Shown here piece after piece: positions 13,082 to 24,712 of a stretch of 64,000 nucleotides of DNA (its first letter is position 1; each line of letters starts with the position of its first letter). A program made the translations under genes and the position numbers. Under the pieces are notes generated by a model. It saw only the letters and a program-made list of their open reading frames with translations, had not been told where the DNA came from and searched no databases. This stretch comes from Hymenopellis radicata. Lineage: Eukaryota; Basidiomycota; Agaricomycetes; Agaricales; Physalacriaceae. The stretch spans positions 186,001-250,000 of the forward strand of contig JADNRX010000003.1 of assembly GCA_015501595.1 (NCBI GenBank), written 5' to 3'.

Positions 13082-13364
13082 TAGAAAGGTGTCATCGCTT
13101 GCCATCGTCCTCGAACAATCGTCGAAATTACACTCTCTCATGGCGGCCAACATGGAGCGATCATGACAGGCGGTAAACATCATGTCGATAGACATCTGTA
13201 GGATATGCGGGGTGTTCATTTCATTATACTCTGGCTGTAACTCTAGAGATGGGTACCCGGTACAGTAATAATACGTGCTAAGTAGGTTGTACAATACAAA
13301 TCAAAGATAGTCTACAAATGTAAGGATACAACGTGGAACGGTTCCAGTCAAGTCCCAAATAGTA

Positions 13365-16219
13365 TTATCGACCAATCACCTCAAGGTCTACACGTCCAAC
13401 ACAAACGGCACCCTCGAAAATGCCCACTTCCAGCTCCCCAACATCTCCGGCACTAGGAACTCCGTAAAACTCAACGGCACCCACATTCTTGCGTCCGTTC
13501 AAGTCCGCATGCAAGAACCTCGGAAGTGAATCGCCTGTCATCAAACGCGCTCGGAGCCGTCTGATAGAACTGCCAGTGCTAGTCGAGACAGGCGAAGGAG
13601 GGTCGATCGCAACACGGAATTTAAACCGTTCCCCAGCTCTAGCCACCATTTTGACCGTCTCCAAACCAGGATGTCCATGGCCATGCTGTGATGATTCAAG
13701 AGACGAGAACGACGACCGCACATTTGTCGACACCGTCAATGTCGATGCCGTAGGTCCAACGCGTCGATCCACACCAAGTGCACGTACGTAGTGAATTCCC
13801 ATGGTGAGTTCGTCACCGCTAACACTTTTTCCGAACACCATCAACGAGAGCTGTCTGACTGGCAATGCGCTGGGAAGTATCGATGTTACCGTCTGGAGAA
13901 TCGGTTGGCGACGAGACAGACATGTGCGGAAGAGGAACTCTGGTCGCGCTAGTGAAAGGTACCAGGCGTGGTCGCATAGAAGGTTGAATATCGGATGTAA
14001 TCGATATGGCGCTTCGAACACTTGCCCGCGACGCGGTGTGCACCACAGCCTCAGCAGCGTGAGTTACAACTGAGGCTATGGAGTCCCTCGAGCTACCACC
14101 GTCGGCAAAATGTACGATTGCTGGCTGCCGCGGGGAAAGACAATCAGTCCGGCGTTCAGGGATCGAGTGGGTTTCTGTTGACGTCGAAGACCGCGTAAAG
14201 AAGCTAGCGGGCACAGAGTTGACTTGCGAGTCCATGAAGGGATCTGTCGGAGAGGACTGACTGGATGTTGGGACATTGGTGATTAGAATTGGTTTCCCGA
14301 TGATAGGCCGGTTCAGGTTGAGAGGGCGACGGCGTCGACTATATGTGTCACTAACATTCCTGACAGTGTCCCGAATCCTAGTCATAAATTCCCTCTTGCT
14401 CATAACGCCCGGGCTCTGTAACTTGCTGCCGGCAGTACTGGCGTCCGAAGGAAGATCAGAATGACTGCGCTCCAGCACTCGTCGCAAACCCAGACCGCCA
14501 TAAGGCTCTTGTTTGGTGGCGCGTGCTTCCGATGGAGAACTTCCGGGAGACTTTGGGGTGATTAAGATTGACATCCACTTTATGCCAATGAGAGCTTACT
14601 TTTTCGATATCCTCATTCTTGTCAATCCCATACCACTTTCTATCCTTCTCTGACCAAGCTTTCTGCTCTTCTTCTCCATTGAGCGCCGTATCTTCCACTC
14701 GGGCACATCGCCTAAAGACGGCCAAGAAGACCCCGAGAGCAATAACGCTACCAATGACGCCGAACGCAATGCTCAGGCCAAGCACCAACTTGGCATGTGT
14801 CGCCTTTGATAGCGGTCCATCATAGGGTGTGATATCTTCGTTCTTGTGATCCGAAGGAGGGAGTATGAGTGAGAGACTGGCATGTGAAGTCGAATGGGTG
14901 ATGTGCGAATAGGCCGTAATGGTGACGTTGATACGCTTCGAAGGGAAAGACCTCGGAACCTCGCCCGTGAGGACAGCTGACGAAGAATCAAAGTTCAAGA
15001 AGTCTCCAGCCTGAAAGGGATCGGGCGACGCGCTCAAGTCGACATCTCCAGGGCGCATAGAGGTAGAGTTGGAAAAAAAGGGTTCGAAGTTGATGTCGAC
15101 ACGACCGTCCTTGCCTAATACCACGGGAGGAAGGTCTTCTGCGGAAAAAAAGGAGGGTACCAAAGCGACCGAAAGGTTTGTTTTGATAGATTGATTGTAG
15201 ATGGTCGCGAGCTGCACTGGAAGGACGGGATGAATGCTAGTATCTGATGGTGCAAATCCTGATAGGTGACGAGTAGCGCGGTCATAAGACATCCATGGAT
15301 ATCCTGTTGAAGTTACGATGAGTTCAGTGATGTCCTCTGGCTGGAAAGCCCTGCCGTCCGCCAAGACGCCTGAAAAGTCTGCAGCAGAATTGAGAGGCAC
15401 GTTGAATGGTGCATTTGCAGTGACATTGACAGTTGGGAGAAATGGTTTCGTCATGCAAACTTCGTGAGGGGACAGAATGATATCGAATGCCTGAGTGGCA
15501 GCGGTAGCGCCTTTGATATCTGCGGCGTGAAGGACGAGATTCAGATAGAATGGGATAGAAATAGAGTCTTCGCGAGGGGTCACGCCTTCCAATGTGAATT
15601 CTTGAGGGTTATATCGCATCCACGAAGGGATCTCTGAGCCATCGGCCTGTCGAATGTAATAATACAAGTTGCCAGTGCCTGTAAAGGTATCGCCTCGGAA
15701 CCCAATACTGAAGGACCATTTAGGCGGTATGCGTAAGGCAGGGAGAGAGGTGTAGAGAACGGAGGTCGAGTCTACGACGAAGACCGATGACAGCGATGGG
15801 TTAGAGTTTTGGAATTGCGCGGAAACGGGGAATTGCAATGTGGGCGGCGAATTCGACGATACGGGTATAATGAAAGGTGATGATGCCGACGATCCACAGC
15901 CATGGGCAGTCAAGGAGACGTCGAGATCGCCTTCGTCAGACTCCTGGGGCGTACCAGAAAATGTGCGGGTCGCTGGGTCGAATGTCAACCACGAGGGAGT
16001 GTCGGAAAGCGTGTATGTGAGCGCGTCTTGGCATTTTCCAAAGGTGTTGTTCGAGATGGGCCAGGAGTAAGACTGACCAACGCGGGCAATGAGAGGAAGC
16101 TGGTCGTCGAGCGGTGTCAGAACGGTTACTCCAGTAGAAAGCACGGGCGCCGCCAAGAAAAGAACGTTGAAAAGAAAGAATGCCGTAGAGATGGATAACA
16201 GCGGGAAAGCCATTGTCAT
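13365..16219 (-). CDS. AXL2: Axl2-like transmembrane protein with cadherin-like (CADG) domains
   Basis: Yeast Axl2 marks axial bud sites and recruits septins; basidiomycete homologues are single-pass plasma-membrane proteins. Exon 1 (14600-16219) encodes a signal peptide (hydrophobic stretch FLFNVLFLAAPVLS), then repeated cadherin-like blocks with the signature PSWLTFDPATRTFSGTP, PSWMRYNPQEFTLEGV and YPWMSYDRATRHLSGF, then a transmembrane helix (LVLGLSIAFGVIGSVIALGV) and a cytosolic RRC stretch. A 49-nt intron (14551-14599) leads to exon 2 (13365-14550), a Ser/Thr-rich cytosolic tail ending ELEVGIFEGAVCVGRVDLEV. The tail changes frame in an A run (13826-13830); dropping one A joins VDGVRK to SVSGDELTMGIHYVRALG and gives about 934 residues. 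Interpreted as a homopolymer error. Confidence 0.85.
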
Positions 16220-16324
16220 CGACGAAACCGTCCAGCGGGCTTGCTGTGTAGGTCAATGTTGGCAGTTCCGGAAGAAGAAGTGGCACAACACTTGTCAACA
16301 ACGCGACCTCGATCAACTTTTTTA

Positions 16325-16500
16325 GAGTCTTCGTTCTCTCCGCCGCGACCGCGGCCTATGCCCCCAGGTCGGATCTCCAATTAGCGCGAGATGAACTCTG
16401 CGCTTGAGAAGAGAAAACTGCTGCGCATATTCGACTGGTTCAAGCACTAGTGTACGCTGGTTGAAATGGACGAGATCAACGATCAAATGCTGCCCTAACG
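16325..16500 (+). pseudogene. Decayed paralogue of the neighbouring cysteine-rich secreted protein
   Basis: The plus strand here resembles the start of the gene at 17144. TTCGTTCTCTCCGCCGC occurs in both, followed by GGATCTC...AGATGAAC and CTT.AGAAGA..., which in the intact gene encode the signal peptide and the MNAALQKKEN region. The counterpart here has no start codon in the equivalent place and in-frame stops. The spacing of similar blocks is conserved over about 100 bp, then fades. This was matched by eye; a chance match is possible, although three collinear blocks make it less likely. Confidence 0.4.
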
Positions 16501-17143
16501 GTGACACTCTTTGACCCACCAAAGCGACCATACCTGCGACATTCTTCCTGCTTCCGCTCAAACAGGAAACACTGCATTCGAGATATGGTCCGACGGTCAC
16601 TAATTTTCCTGAGGAAAAAGTACTAGATGAAACTTCAGACTTGGAACGTACTGTTAGCTGCTGGGGCAACGTGGAGCTTACGGCCTTCAAGGCTCAGTAT
16701 GTGTTGCGGCCGGACATGACAGAGCAATATCGACGTTCGGCTTGAATCTAAACACCGAGTACCGCGAGGTGTAGAGTATGCCTACGGGAGACTAGCTTCA
16801 GGTCCCGGTTTCTAACCGTCGGACGACGGGATTACTGTCTGTTTGGACGGGTGATTGATTGCTTTGCCACACTGAAGCTTACATAGTAGAATGACATGCG
16901 GGACCTCTTTCAAGCATACCGAATGTCAAATCTCTGTTGAGCTTTGTCCTTCTGGTCTTGGAGCTCGCTCCACATTCCAACGGGGCAGCCCTGCGAGCGA
17001 GATTCATTCAAAAGCCGGCCAACTGTTTCTTTCTTTCTTCAGCAACTCTTGCCGCTGCCACATTTTCCACGACTTTCTTTACCCATCGAGGTGCGCATCG
17101 TCATGGAGGCTGTCTTCAAAGTAGATACTGACCGGTAATTCAG

Positions 17144-17453
17144 ATGCAGTTCCAAAGCTTCCTTATGTTCGTTCTCTCCGCCGCCGTCGTGGTCAGCGCC
17201 AGTCCCAAAATGGATCTCAAATCCAAGCGGGAGATGAACGCGGCCCTTCAGAAGAAGGAGAACTGCTACTGCTACAATGACGGCGACCCGAGCGTCGTCT
17301 GCGGACGCGCGGTATTTGCAGAGAATCGCGAGTTCTACTGCCCCGAGATCAACCAGCTGATTTGCTGCGATGACTGCAGTAAGTAACCCTTGCTTCGTCC
17401 GTTTATTATCGAGAGTTGCTGATGATTATCTATTAGATTCGCACGGATGCTAG
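17144..17453 (+). CDS. Small secreted cysteine-rich protein
   Basis: Two exons (17144-17378 and 17437-17453, phases fit) encode 83 residues. Residues 1-19 form a classic signal peptide (FLMFVLSAAVVVSAS). The mature protein has a charged spacer (KMDLKSKREMNAALQKKE) and then a C-terminal half with eight cysteines in the order C-x-C, C, C, CC, C, C. An even number of cysteines after a signal peptide suggests four disulphides and an extracellular role. The second exon adds only NSHGC and the last cysteine. No family is recognised; small secreted proteins of this kind are common in basidiomycetes as effectors, toxin-like or surface proteins, but nothing here fixes the function. Confidence 0.75.
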
Positions 17454-17862
17454 ACTCTCTGCTTAACCCAGCATCCAATGTACGACACGAATTTTAAACC
17501 TTGTACGATTCAAAATATTATATTTGGCCTGCATGAGTGGAATGATCCCAAGTCAACATCAGCGAAACAAAAGGTTCTGTCCTGTCCCGTTAATGGACTG
17601 AACTTTCACAGCAGTCGAGTGTAGAGCCTCAGTCAGTCCTACACGCCCGTCAGGAAACTCTAGGTAGCCGGCCAGGCTCGAGTTGCTCAACTGACCACGG
17701 GGGGGGAGGGCTAGCCAGGTAACCTAAGCCACCATATGAGCAAGTGTGGATATACTACACTACTGGACTACACTACTCTAACTACTGTAACTACTATACC
17801 AACACTTGTTCATATTGCAGACAGAGGTTGCCTGGGGGCGTGCGACGCATCATCGGTCTGTG
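17454..17862. other. Non-coding stretch with an ACTAC-rich stem-loop
   Basis: No gene is seen. A G run occurs at about 17700. At 17735-17818 a short imperfect inverted repeat (ATATGAGCAAGTGT with ACACTTGTTCATAT) encloses an ACTAC-type simple repeat. Confidence 0.5.
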
Positions 17863-18033
17863 ACTAGCTGCAATCATTCAGTCCATCCAGAGAGGATCAG
17901 TCCTTATAACTCTTAGCTCAGAATTTGTAGACCTGTAAGAGATAGTGAGTATTGCACTGTAGGCAGAGTTCAGGAGTGGTTAAGTATCGTGTCTCTGATT
18001 GAAGTAGGTAGGGTTAGGGTTTCTCAACTAATG

Positions 18034-18789
18034 GTGCATCCGAAGGGTCCGTGATGGCACGGTGGTTCTGTTTGGCAAGCCCATTAACTGTAGTAGGCAG
18101 TGAGCTCGGTACTTAGCCCGACTTGCAGCTTTCCACAATGCATTTTGACTTCTCGGAAGTGGTGGGATTTTATCCTGAGATATGTTTCTGAAGATTGTCA
18201 GAGGGGTTTCCAGAAACTTGAATATAAAACTTGTAATTCTATTCTAATGTGAGGTGAAAATGCACAATCAGCTATTCCCTCTGACAAATTATTGAACCAT
18301 GTATGAAGATGAATGCCTGAACTTTTTGGAGCCTGAACTCCAGTCGACGATGCTGCAAGTCAGCTGGAGTGAAAGTAGCCCCTAACTACCGTCTATGAGG
18401 CGGGTGATGGTCCGTTGCCCATTTTAGGCAGTTCGCGCCTCAGAACAGTTGCCCGTCAGAACCGAACAGTTCCTCCATCAGTTGAAATCAACAGGATGAA
18501 GGTCGCCGTGGAAGCCTGGGATGAGGAAGGTGATGATGAGATGGGTAAAAAGTGACGGATTGCCTCCGTAGGATCCTGATTCACGAGTATTTCATATAAA
18601 ATGGTATTTTTTTTGTCAGTACATACAATCTACGTGATATTACATCGTGCCGCTACAAGGAAACGACGTTGCGGGTTAAATGAGCGGTGATACGCAGGAA
18701 ATGCGAGAGTTCACTTTTTGGTCGGTTATCATTAAGTTACCGGTGAATTGATGGCCATCACGGACCCCTCGGATGCCCACCACCACTTG
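18034..18789. mobile_element. hAT-like non-autonomous DNA transposon (MITE)
   Basis: Relative to the second thioesterase copy, which carries the empty site,756 bp are inserted. Both edges carry the 8-bp duplication AACTAATG (18026-18033 and 18790-18797); 8 bp is the hAT superfamily hallmark. Near the ends an inverted repeat is readable: GCATCCGAAGGGTCCGTGAT on the left and its near-perfect complement at about 18751-18776 on the right (one mismatch). The right copy lies about 11 bp inside the end, so one terminus is imperfect. No transposase ORF is present, so it would need help in trans. Confidence 0.75.
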
Positions 18790-18794
18790 AACTA

Positions 18795-19856
18795 ATGCGC
18801 CTTCCTCCATTACTACTGCTGCCTCTCTTCGGAGCCCTGTGCTCTAGTGCGGTGTCTGTCCGTCCTCTTGTACTGTGGCATGGATTAGGTCCGCCGCGTA
18901 TCACGTAGGAAAGCCCAGCTCACTGTGGCAACAGGAGATTCATATGCCTCCGATGGAATGGTCCAGTTCGGCGAACTGATCAAGGAAATTCACGCTGGGA
19001 TATTCATTCATTCCATATACATCGTCGACAACAACGACGATGACCGAAAGGCCTGCTTTGTACGTTACTTGACGCCGTATACTTGTCATTGACGCGTGGA
19101 CACAGTACGGCAACGTCAACACGCAATTGGCGGGCGTCGCCAAGCAGCTCAGCGACATTCCCGAGCTCAGTACTGGGTTCGATGCGATAGGATTCTCCCA
19201 AGGAGGCCAATTTCTTCGAGCATATGTGGAACGCTATAACGACCCGCCGATTCACAACCTCATAACCTTTGGTTCGCAACACATGGGCGTGTCCGACATG
19301 CCGGCGTGCTCAGCCTGGGATTTACTCTGTCGTGCTGCCAGAGGCGTGGCCCTAGGTGCGGCGTACGGCGCATGGGTACAAGATAACATTGTGATGGTAC
19401 ATCCTCTTGCCTGCAGTCTGTCTGCCGCTGATCTTTGTCCAGGCGCAATATTTCCGTGATCCCAGTAATATTCAAACCTATCTCAACGCGAATCACTTTC
19501 TTCCTGACGTTAACAACGAGATTCCCGGCCAGCGGAATAGCACATACGCGGACAACTTCGCGTCGCTCAATGCTCTGGTTCTTCTGGTCTTTGATCAGGA
19601 CAAGACCGTCGTGCCAAAAGAAAGCGCATGGTTTGGCAGTGAATCTCTCCCGGATGACGGAGCCCAGCGTGTTCTTACGGACAAAACGATCATTCCCATG
19701 CGCAGCCAGCCATTGTACACCGAGGATTGGATTGGTCTTAGACAGCTGGACGAACGTGGTGCGGTTATTCTAGGGACGTGCGATGGGGAACATATGCAGA
19801 TGAATCGGGCGTGTTGGGAGCCAGTCGTAAAGCAGTGGGTTGGGGGAATGGACTAA
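18795..19856 (+). CDS. PPT1: Palmitoyl-protein thioesterase, copy 1
   Basis: PPT1 removes palmitate from S-acylated proteins in the lysosome or vacuole. Four exons (18795-18888, 18935-19059, 19106-19396, 19443-19856) give 307 residues; human PPT1 has 306. A signal peptide opens the protein (LLLLPLFGALCSSA). The alpha/beta-hydrolase signatures are VLWHGLGDSYAS, the nucleophile elbow GFSQGGQF, a catalytic Asp in VFDQDKTVVP and the catalytic His in CDGEHM. The frame is intact throughout. The start ATG is part of the target duplication of the hAT-like element immediately upstream, so the ancestral promoter now lies about 750 bp further away. A second copy sits inverted at 62006-63077. Confidence 0.93.
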
Positions 19857-20011
19857 CCTGCCAGGATGGTATTGTACTCGTAAATGTTGATGAGCATAAA
19901 TCGTGGTTTCACGATGTGTACAAATAATATATGCCTAGTTGAACTTGATACGTCTTGTATGGCGGGTCGCATGAGCAGGAATTCAGACCAATCCGCCTCT
20001 CCCCCACTGGA

Positions 20012-21037
20012 TAATCTGAAACGCCCAAGAATGAACTATAAGTTTCAAGTTAGCAAGTCGCCTCTGCGATTTGCTGACGCGGTACCGCCAGACTCACACG
20101 CGTACGCATAGTGTGTCAGATATCTACACCAGCAGTAACATTGTTCGTTTTTGCGACGAGGGCAATTTCATGACGGGTCTAAGAAGTACAACAAATGATA
20201 GATAGAGATCTGTAAATGCCCAAATACGATACGTCTCCCCTTCAAGTTCCCAATCATCAATGGTCATAATCATAATGCTCATCAGCGCGTTGCGCGAAAG
20301 CTTTTGCAATACGCTCTCTAAATGAAGAAGGAGAGTCAGCCATGTCTCCGGATTAAAATAATATAGGGTGCACTAACAAGGCTGCTCGCTCCTGACACGG
20401 TGTCCCACTTCGTGTTGACTGCACCTCTAAGTCTGGTTTGGAGTTCATGACCTTGCGACAACAGTACTATGAGAAAACGACGTACGCGCTCGCGCACTGC
20501 CTGTGTGGCGGCTTGGACAGTCCATGATTGAGACACGCCCTTTTTGTTCTGTCAAGGAAAGAGGCGACTCCATCCTCTACCAATAATTGAGAATCTGAAC
20601 ATCAGCCACGATAAGAGGTGAAACTCACAGAGATGTTGTACGGCTTGTAGATATCGTCCATTATTGTTTCGATGATTGATAGGCCTGCTGTCAGTATACC
20701 TGCACAAGCGCAAAACTACAAGCTTATATAGCCAGTGGTAGCCTACGATTGCAATGAGTATACGATGATATCATAGTGACGCAGAAACTTGAACAACGTA
20801 CTGGGACACCTGGTCGACAGGATGGAGCGACTCTGATGTTCAGTGGAAAGCAATCTGCCCTTCTTAAAGGATCACAACCAGGGTTCGTCGAGACACGACT
20901 GAATGCCGACGTTAGACCGTTCGGAAATGCCAGACAGAAGACTCCGAGAACGGAGCACTGCCTTGTGAACACAAATCTCCACAATCAAATGATTCCAAAC
21001 GGGGCGCGCACGCCCCGAAATACATACGTACATCAAC
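20012..21037. other. Intergenic region, no recognised gene
   Basis: About 1 kb between thioesterase copy 1 and the amidohydrolase stop. Minus-strand ORFs at 20336-20536 and 20124-20309 could belong to a short spliced gene: a GT-AG pair is visible near 20584-20633. The conceptual products resemble nothing recognised and the frame does not stay open, so no gene is called. Confidence 0.4.
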
Positions 21038-24000
21038 TCAAAGCAAGTCAACCAAACCCCGCTTAGGCGAGATAATCCCGACCACCTTGGACTCGAAATC
21101 GAGTAGCGAACCAGCCCTGGTCGCTACTAGATCGACATCCTCCGACCTGACCCCAAGGAGCGTCTCAACGTTGACCGAACCCAGCGCAAGTGCCACTGTC
21201 TTAGACAACTCCTGCTGCGATTCCAGCGCGGCCTATAACAAGTTACTAACGGAACCCCCGACTAATTTGAGCGTGGCTCACCCAAGCCACATCAAATCGG
21301 GCATTCCTGACGCTCCATTCCGCGCTACTCCCGACGCCAACGGTCACGTTATGAGACAGGAGCACACCAATGTTGCTGTCTTGTGACAGTGGGATTCCAG
21401 GAAGTCTGAATAGAGACAGAACACCGATGAACCTTCTAAATATTTTCGCGTAAACGGAAATGCTCACACTCTGCGGCGTTCCCAAGACGACGGGAACGGT
21501 CGCGCGGGAGTTACAATCACACCAATGGACGCCTTTGCGATTTCAGCAGCCAATAGATGCGCCTCGGTAGCGCCAGAAAAGGTTATCTTCAGTCTCGCTC
21601 CAGTCGATGCCTCGACTTCCGACTTCAGCATAATTAATGAAGCCATGATATCCGCATTTTCAACAGCCACTACGAGCGTAAGCGAGCCCTAGCAAATTCA
21701 AAGAGTAAGCCAAACTTCCGCTAGTCGTACTAGACTCCACAAACCTCCGCGACTTTCTTGAATTGAGCTCCTAGCTCTCCGCCTCCAGCACCCAAGAGCA
21801 AGCGGCGTAAAGTCGCTATTTGCGTACTGACACTGATAGACGATGTCATGGAAATGACGACGTGAAGTGAAGTGGCGTCTTGGATTATGGCGCCTTTCTG
21901 TAGCTTGTGGGCAGCGCCAGTGGAGAACGCGACGGACAGCCCGGAAAGGAGTCCGCGTGTAACTGGCGCTGTAATAGCAGAGGTTACACCGCTCCGGTAC
22001 CCTATCCTAGACACAGATTTAGTATAGACATTTAGAACTATCAAGATTGAGAGCTTACAGAGCATCACGCGAACCGAACAGTAGACCATCAGACGCTCGA
22101 ATGACAGCGTCGTCGCCTCCTACCATGCTAGGGACTTTGGAGAGCAATGGATCAATTACAAATCCGTCATTGGTGCTCGCTTCCGAAGGGATATGTCGAA
22201 GGCCGAGAGGGCTGCCAAAGGATACCAAGCCAGGCCTAGCAGGCATCAGAAGAAAGTGGAACGAGAAACACTGAAATTTACTGACGCGACTGAGCCTCCT
22301 TCGAGATCACGCACGATGGCGCTTTCACGGATATCACCAACAAGGCAAGCCCATTCCACGCCCATGCATACAACTTTGCCACCTTGGACAACCACGGCTC
22401 CTGGGTTCTCAGCACTCGTAGCAGAGAAAACACGTTCAAGGCTACTTCCACTGCGAATGTAAACATCAGACACGTTGGCAAATACCACGGTGCCCTTTGT
22501 AGACGTCTCGGGATCTAGAGGTGGTAACCCATCGTACTTCACAGCATTCGCTGCCTCCTTATCGAAGTTGGGGTCTTAGGAACACGTTGAAGGGATGCAG
22601 GTTTCTCTGCAGTGAAAGGACTCTCGAGTTGCGCTACACCGTCAATCCAAACCTGTTTAGGTGTCGCGCCTATCGCCAGTGGATTGCTGTCCCAGATTAC
22701 GACATCAGCATCGTAACCTATAAGAATGATTGAGATCTTTTGGTGGCGGACAGGTAAACTAGACACATACCTAGCTTGATGAACCCGATCCGATGGTCCT
22801 CGCCCATAACCGTCGCCGGAGTTGAGGTCACTGCGGCTAAAGCCAGATTGTCGGACAGTCCGTAGTAATGGGCTTGCTGGGCTTCGTGCAACAGGTAACG
22901 CGAGTTCAGCACGGAATGGTCACTCTAGATTGTTCCTGAGTACTCTGCAGAAGGAAAACGTGTATATGACTTACCTTCATGACAACATCTAATCCGTTGT
23001 CGGCCAGGATACGAGCAGCAAACTCGGACCCCCGCCAAGCTTCGCGCTTGTACCTGCCGTTCGTAGCGAACATGGCAATGGCGGGAGGGTGTCCTATACA
23101 AAATCAGCATGAGCGTAACGAGAAGAGGTCAATGAATACCATAGGCCTTCTTTAAGAGATCTGGGACCAGATATGTTTCGTGAGCGTGATGGAAAGCAGC
23201 GATAGAGAACTTGAACTCGTTAGTGAGCTAAACAGGCATAACTCAATTACTGATCTGGAAAAGGACGCGAAGGCCTTACCCTGACGATGCCGTCCAAATC
23301 GACTGCTTCATAGCAGTGATTCTGAACCTGTGTCTTCGCATTAGCTTTGCTCGGAGCTAGAATGGGTATCCTCTAACCTTGACACGACCACGTAAGACAT
23401 CCACGAGTGCTTCCCACTGCAGATCATCGGGGAAAGAGCCCAAACCGTTCCAATTGCCAGCAAGGGCTTGCACACAGTAATCGTCCTGGCTCTGCTTGAT
23501 TTGACGCGCTTTCTCGTACGCTTTCCGGAAAGCCCAGATGGTGTCCATTCGCGTCCCAGAATACACTCGGCCTGAATGTCTATATGAAGAATGCGCTCAT
23601 TATCACAAAATGTACACTTACTTGGATTTTCACCTATGATCTATGGTTAGCGTTGACACCGACGCTAAGAAGGAACATACCACACGCGTGCTTCATTTGG
23701 CGCCATCGGGGTGGTAAGGACGGGTCGACATCAGTACCGTTCAAGCTAAAGGGAGGTTCAAGAAGCATGGAGGAGGGCGATTTTTCAGCAGTTGGCCTGA
23801 GTTTAATGACGAAGCCTTGACCGCCAATTCCATTGGCAGATCCGGGCAGGACAAGGGCTGTAGTTACACCACCGGATATTGACAGTCGGTAGGAGTCGTC
23901 ATGGGTGTTGAGTCCGTCCAAGCTACGAAGCCACGGCTGTGTGATCCCGGCGTGTGAGTTGGTATCAGAGGATCCCGACAAATGGGGCGCGCTACCGACA

Positions 24001-24539
24001 CCGATGTGTGAGTGCAAGTCGACGATGCTAAACATAATTAGGATATATGATGCTGAGCCATGATAAGGGACGTACCCGGGAGATACCCAAGCACCTTCAA
24101 CATCGTAGCTGGTAAGCTCATCCGCGTTGAACGACGCGAGGACGTCGGTATCGACGTGACCAATGGCTTTGATGATACCCTTATCAAGGAGCAGATCACC
24201 AGAGACGACCTCCTTGCCAGAATGACCGCCTGTCCAGATAGTCGCGTTCTTGATCAAAGTAGCCTTCGTACCGGGAACAAATCGGTCGGATTCCTTGCGC
24301 AAGTGAAAGTCGGGAGGCGGACCAGGTGGGATATCCAACACTCTGCATTTCTGCAGCGCCTCTTCAGCGTGTAGCGGTATCTTAACAGGCACAGGGCCCG
24401 TCTTGAGCAGCCAGTTGGCCTGTGTAACGAGCAGTACTCCGCCTAGAGCGCAGAACAGAACGCGACGGAACGAGCTCGACCGTGCTGGCCGTCTCGAATG
24501 ATCAAGGCCGTAGGGCGCAATGAGCGCCTTGTCTGCCAT
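21038..24539 (-). CDS. Membrane-anchored amidohydrolase (metal-dependent hydrolase fold)
   Basis: A long multi-exon gene of the amidohydrolase superfamily, composite TIM-barrel type. It starts at 24539 (MADKALIAPYGLDH); a transmembrane anchor (RVLFCALGGVLLVTQANWLL) follows at about residues 25-45, so the catalytic part is probably lumenal or outside. The barrel entry LIKNATIWTGG and the metal motif IVDLHSHIG (HxH) are clear; later signatures are HHAHETYLVPD, SDHSVLNSR, HRIGFIKLG and YDADVVIWDSNPLAIG. Exons include 24076-24539, 23681-24027, a 12-nt microexon 23622-23633, 23378-23571 and 23280-23327; the last exon ends at the TGA at 21038. The frame breaks once in a GGGG run (22570-22573) between QRVPKTP and NFDKEAANAVKYDG. 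The join near 22265 (SVAS to PGLVSFGSPLGL) has a one-base phase mismatch I could not resolve. The substrate is unknown. Confidence 0.85.
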
Positions 24540-24712
24540 GATAGTCGTCCTTCAAGGATGAGAATCCGAAGTTTCCTGAATGCATGGACGAAGAACGATA
24601 AGTGATGCCTGCCGCTTTCGGCCTAGCCGGCACCTAAAGAAATCACCGCAACTTATTCTGATTCCGTCACCTTTCCTCATCGTTGCCTCTTCGCAGAGCA
24701 CTTGAGCGAGTA

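Larger units (their letters stand above)
17863..20011 (+). repeat. Large inverted duplication, copy 1 (thioesterase segment)
   Basis: This segment matches 61843-63237 on the opposite strand. Similarity starts at ACTAGCTGCAATCATTCAG and ends after the CCCCCACTGGA motif downstream of the thioesterase stop. It includes promoter, all four exons, introns and 3' flank. Copy 1 is longer because of the 756-bp insertion at 18034-18789 and a small insertion near 19960. Coding exons differ by only a few bases, so the duplication is recent. Confidence 0.9.

Noticed and set aside
13819..14021. A 70-nt intron as the explanation for the Axl2-like frame change
   Set aside because: A GT-AG pair of that length does join the two frames, but it would delete a stretch (VPFTSATRVP and following) that looks like the normal family tail; a one-base A-run error is simpler. 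Transcript reads would decide.
16322..16690. 122-codon minus-strand ORF, briefly considered as an OB-fold (Ten1-like) protein
   Set aside because: Only a vague resemblance; the plus strand here shows collinear similarity to the secreted-protein gene at 17144, which explains the region better.
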